Below, in pieces: positions 4,887 to 7,153 of a stretch of 7,153 nt of DNA; position 1 is the stretch's first letter, and every line of letters starts with the position of its first letter. Made by a program: the position numbers and the translations under genes. The notes beneath the pieces were generated by a model that did not search any database, was not told where the DNA came from, and was given only the letters and a program-made list of their open reading frames with translations. The stretch is from Candidatus Desantisbacteria bacterium CG1_02_49_89 (GTDB lineage: Bacteria; Desantisbacteria; UBA1551): positions 1-7,153 of the forward strand of contig MNUP01000125.1 in assembly GCA_001871075.1 (NCBI GenBank), written 5' to 3'.

Positions 4887-5798
4887 ATGGCAGGTTCGCC
4901 GCTGGGCAGGATCTTCAAGCTGCTTTCCGGGTACGGGGACTCAAAAAGCACGGGTTTCCGCCCCCTGAAAGCCATGCAGAAGCGTTTCTACCAGTGGGCG
5001 CTGATGCATCCCGTGTTCTCATTCAAGGCCTTCCACCTCTTTATTTCGCCTTTTATAAAAGAAACGGCAATGGTCCAGGGCCACAGGATGCACCTTGACA
5101 AAGGTGACAGCCTCGGCCTTTCAGTGTTCGGGGTTTTCGAGCCCTTCATGACAAAGATCATCGCCGGAGAGATAAAGGAAGGGGACACGGTTGTGGACGT
5201 GGGCGCGAGCATCGGCTATTACACGCTGACGTTTGCCAGGCTTGTCGGCGAAAAAGGAAAGGTTTACGCTTTTGAGCCCGCTCCGGACATATTCGCGCTC
5301 CTGGAGAAGAACGTTAAGGAGAACGGTTATAAAAACGTTATCCTGAACAATAAGGCGGTGTCGGACAAGACCGGTAAAGCCAGGCTGTACCTGTGCGATT
5401 ACAACAACATGGCGCATACGTTGAGCAGGACCAGGGAAGGCGCGGGATCAGTGGAGGTCGAAACAGTAAGGCTGGATGATTATTTCAGGGACCGCGGCGG
5501 AAAGATCGATTTTGTGAAGATCGACGTCGAAGGCGCTGAGTGCGCCGCCGTGAGGGGAATGGAACAGGTCCTGCGCGCCAGCCGGTCAATAAAACTGGCA
5601 ACGGAATACCATCCCAAATGGCTTACTTCTTTCGGCTCAAGCGGAAAAGAATACCTGGAGCTGATCTCAAGCCTGGGGTTCGGCATCAGCGACATAAACG
5701 AAGAAACGGAGCAGGTTGAGCCTTCGGATGCGGATAAAATACTGAAAAAATATTCTCCAGAGAAAAGGACATGGACCAATCTGTTGTGCGTGAAATAA
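4887..5798 (+). CDS. FkbM family SAM-dependent methyltransferase
   Basis: A 303-residue class I methyltransferase of the FkbM family, which typically O-methylates sugar or polyketide hydroxyls. The first roughly 95 residues form a variable, partly hydrophobic region (WALMHPVFSFKAFHLFISPF, 37-56) that may contact membrane or substrate. The SAM-binding motif I is VVDVGASIGYYTLTFA (102-117), followed by the ribose-binding acidic loop YAFEPAP (127-133), NNKAVSD (154-160) and the FkbM hallmark FVKIDVEGAE (209-218). The C-terminal LATEYHPKW (237-245) is also family-like. ATG 4887 is preceded by AGGG (4874-4877) nine bases upstream, overlapping the previous stop; the intergenic gap is 12 bases, so it is co-transcribed with the radical SAM gene. 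It probably adds a methyl cap to a sugar of the glycan made here. The methyl acceptor is not identifiable. Confidence 0.94.
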   Translation: MAGSPLGRIFKLLSGYGDSKSTGFRPLKAMQKRFYQWALMHPVFSFKAFHLFISPFIKETAMVQGHRMHLDKGDSLGLSVFGVFEPFMTKIIAGEIKEGDTVVDVGASIGYYTLTFARLVGEKGKVYAFEPAPDIFALLEKNVKENGYKNVILNNKAVSDKTGKARLYLCDYNNMAHTLSRTREGAGSVEVETVRLDDYFRDRGGKIDFVKIDVEGAECAAVRGMEQVLRASRSIKLATEYHPKWLTSFGSSGKEYLELISSLGFGISDINEETEQVEPSDADKILKKYSPEKRTWTNLLCVK

Positions 5799-5817
5799 AC
5801 ATAAGGCAGGACCGGGC

Positions 5818-7153
5818 ATGAAACAAAATCAAATGATATTCCTGATCGTCGCCCTTTCGCTCCTGCTTGGCCTGCCGGGGATCCGGTGGGGGCTTCCGAG
5901 CGCTGAAAGGAACGGCCTGTATTTTTCCTCTGAATCCGGGATCAGGAGATCCCTTGAGGGTGTGGACAGCGAAGCGGTCACGGTTTCGATGTCCGAAAAA
6001 AAAGAAGGTCTTTCGGGTTCGGCTTTCGCGCCGATCAAAAGCTACCATCCGGACGAATCCAATTTCATAAAGGCTGTCAGCAACATGAAGCCGAAGAAGC
6101 TCGATTTCAACCCGCACTACCTTTATTACGGCACGCTGTATGTTTATTCTTTTGCCGCCGCGCTCGCCGCGGGCGCTGTGTTCAGGGTCATAAAGCCCAC
6201 AACCGACATACTTTTTTATTTCCTGAATCCCGGCGAGATCGCGAAGTTCTATGTCGCCGGCAGGCTCGTTTCCGTTTTATTCGCCGCGCTCCTGGTTTTT
6301 ATCGTATACCGCGCCTCAAGGAAGCTGTACGGCGAGAACGCGGGGCTTATTGCCGCGCTTTTCACCGCGCTTTCCCCGGCCCTCGTGGTGAATTCGCATT
6401 TCCTTTCGGTGGACGTCACGATGTCCTTTTTTGTCTGTCTTACGATGCTTTTCGCCGCGAAGATATTCGATTCCCGGGACGTGAAATGGTACGTCCTGGC
6501 CGGAGTATGCGCGGGGCTGGCGGCGCAGTCCAAATACAATGCCGCCGCGGTCATACTGGCGGTGCCTGCTGCCGGACTGCTGGGCACATACAGGAAAAAG
6601 ACGGATATTCTTTTATGCTGGTTTGAAAAAAAGGCGCTTCTGAGCTACGCGTGCGCGCTGGCTGTTTTTTTCCTGTTCCTGTCGCCGTTCATTTTCACCG
6701 CTGCCCCGGAATTCACGCACAAATTCTTGGCCGCGATGTTCAGGACGGGGCCGAAGCTGGGGAACGCTGCCAGCAATTTCCTGTTTTTCATAAAAGCCGT
6801 ATATCACGGAATGGGCCTTCCGCTTTCCCTGCTTGCCGCCGCGGGGATAATCATGGCTGTTATAAAAAGGGAAAAAGCCGATATATTCCTTATTTTCTGG
6901 ATAGCCCTCAACACGCTGATACTGATAACAATGTCCCCTGTTGGCGACAGGCACATGAGGTACCTGCTCATAATACTGCCGTCGCTTGCGATCCTTGCCG
7001 CCAGGTTTATGGCGGTTGTATTCGCCATCCGCCCGGCAGGCAGGGTACTCCTGCTTCTTGCCTGCGTTCCGACCCTGCTTTTCAGCGCGGGTTATGACAG
7101 GGTTTTTATGCAGGAAAACACCCGGACCTCGGCCGGGAAATGGATCGCGCAGA
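5818..7153 (+). CDS. GT39/GT-C membrane glycosyltransferase (PMT/ArnT-like), 3'-truncated by window edge
   Basis: The first 445 residues of a polytopic membrane glycosyltransferase of the GT-C superfamily, which uses polyprenyl-phosphate-linked sugars on the outer face of the cytoplasmic membrane. TM1 is about residues 5-22. A long first extracytoplasmic loop (about 23-100) carries YHPDE (76-80), whose acidic pair matches the catalytic acidic motif of this family. YVAGRLVSVLF (145-155) and NSHFLSVDVTMSFF (192-205) are family-typical, and roughly ten further hydrophobic segments follow, at about 101-123, 150-165, 175-192, 197-213, 224-258, 274-294, 335-350, 355-372, 381-402 and 408-424. GDRHMRYLLIILP (377-389) is the conserved RY...P region. 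The frame is open to the window end and TSAGKWIAQ looks like the beginning of the C-terminal soluble part. ATG 5818 has AGGA (5808-5811) six bases upstream and lies 19 bases after the FkbM stop. The partner donor is probably made by the ALG5-like and/or DPM1-like enzymes of this locus. Acceptor unknown. Confidence 0.92.
   Translation, partial: MKQNQMIFLIVALSLLLGLPGIRWGLPSAERNGLYFSSESGIRRSLEGVDSEAVTVSMSEKKEGLSGSAFAPIKSYHPDESNFIKAVSNMKPKKLDFNPHYLYYGTLYVYSFAAALAAGAVFRVIKPTTDILFYFLNPGEIAKFYVAGRLVSVLFAALLVFIVYRASRKLYGENAGLIAALFTALSPALVVNSHFLSVDVTMSFFVCLTMLFAAKIFDSRDVKWYVLAGVCAGLAAQSKYNAAAVILAVPAAGLLGTYRKKTDILLCWFEKKALLSYACALAVFFLFLSPFIFTAAPEFTHKFLAAMFRTGPKLGNAASNFLFFIKAVYHGMGLPLSLLAAAGIIMAVIKREKADIFLIFWIALNTLILITMSPVGDRHMRYLLIILPSLAILAARFMAVVFAIRPAGRVLLLLACVPTLLFSAGYDRVFMQENTRTSAGKWIAQ

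Noticed and set aside
6651-7097. Plus-strand 148-codon open frame inside the GT39-type gene
   Set aside because: It is out of frame with the hydrophobic, motif-bearing reading from ATG 5818 and looks like a compositional shadow.

Overview
The window is one strand of a bacterial surface-glycan or glycolipid biosynthesis locus: seven protein genes, all on the + strand, with the first and last cut by the window edges. The coding DNA has a moderate-to-high GC feel, frequent AGG (Arg) and ATA (Ile) codons, and runs of SDR, family-2 glycosyltransferase, B12-type radical SAM and FkbM genes. From general recollection this resembles loci of uncultured lineages such as Omnitrophota or Elusimicrobiota. 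That placement is a low-confidence inference; no marker gene is present.

Layout. Positions 1-728: the 3' part of an NAD-dependent nucleotide-sugar epimerase/dehydratase, whose stop codon sits inside a perfect 9-bp stem-loop (724-744). Positions 745-806: a spacer with a GATTACACAGAT-type repeat. Positions 807-1511: a DPM1-like family-2 glycosyltransferase. Positions 1512-1756: a 245-bp non-coding, mostly AT-rich spacer built from successive short-period repeat blocks with periods of about 7, 8, 10, 9 and 7 bp plus a back-to-back pair of GC-rich hairpins. Positions 1757-7153: a tightly packed gene train of an ALG5-like polyprenyl-phosphate glycosyltransferase, a CDP-glucose 4,6-dehydratase-like SDR, a B12-binding radical SAM enzyme, an FkbM methyltransferase and a GT39/GT-C membrane glycosyltransferase (5' part only). 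The first two junctions of this train are 4-base stop/start overlaps (ATGA, GTGA) and the next two gaps are 12 and 19 bases, so one transcript is likely.

How the genes may work together (inference). The SDRs would make modified nucleotide sugars. The ALG5-like and DPM1-like enzymes would move a sugar onto polyprenyl phosphate at the cytoplasmic face. The GT39-type enzyme would use that lipid-linked sugar on the outer face of the membrane. FkbM would O-methylate, and the radical SAM enzyme would carry out a radical modification, on the sugar or its lipid carrier.

The most unusual DNA is the repeat mosaic at 1512-1756. One of its modules (ACACAGATTA) also occurs upstream of the DPM1-like gene, so that gene is bracketed by related direct repeats. 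I found no RNA gene, CRISPR array, transposase or convincing rho-independent terminator.
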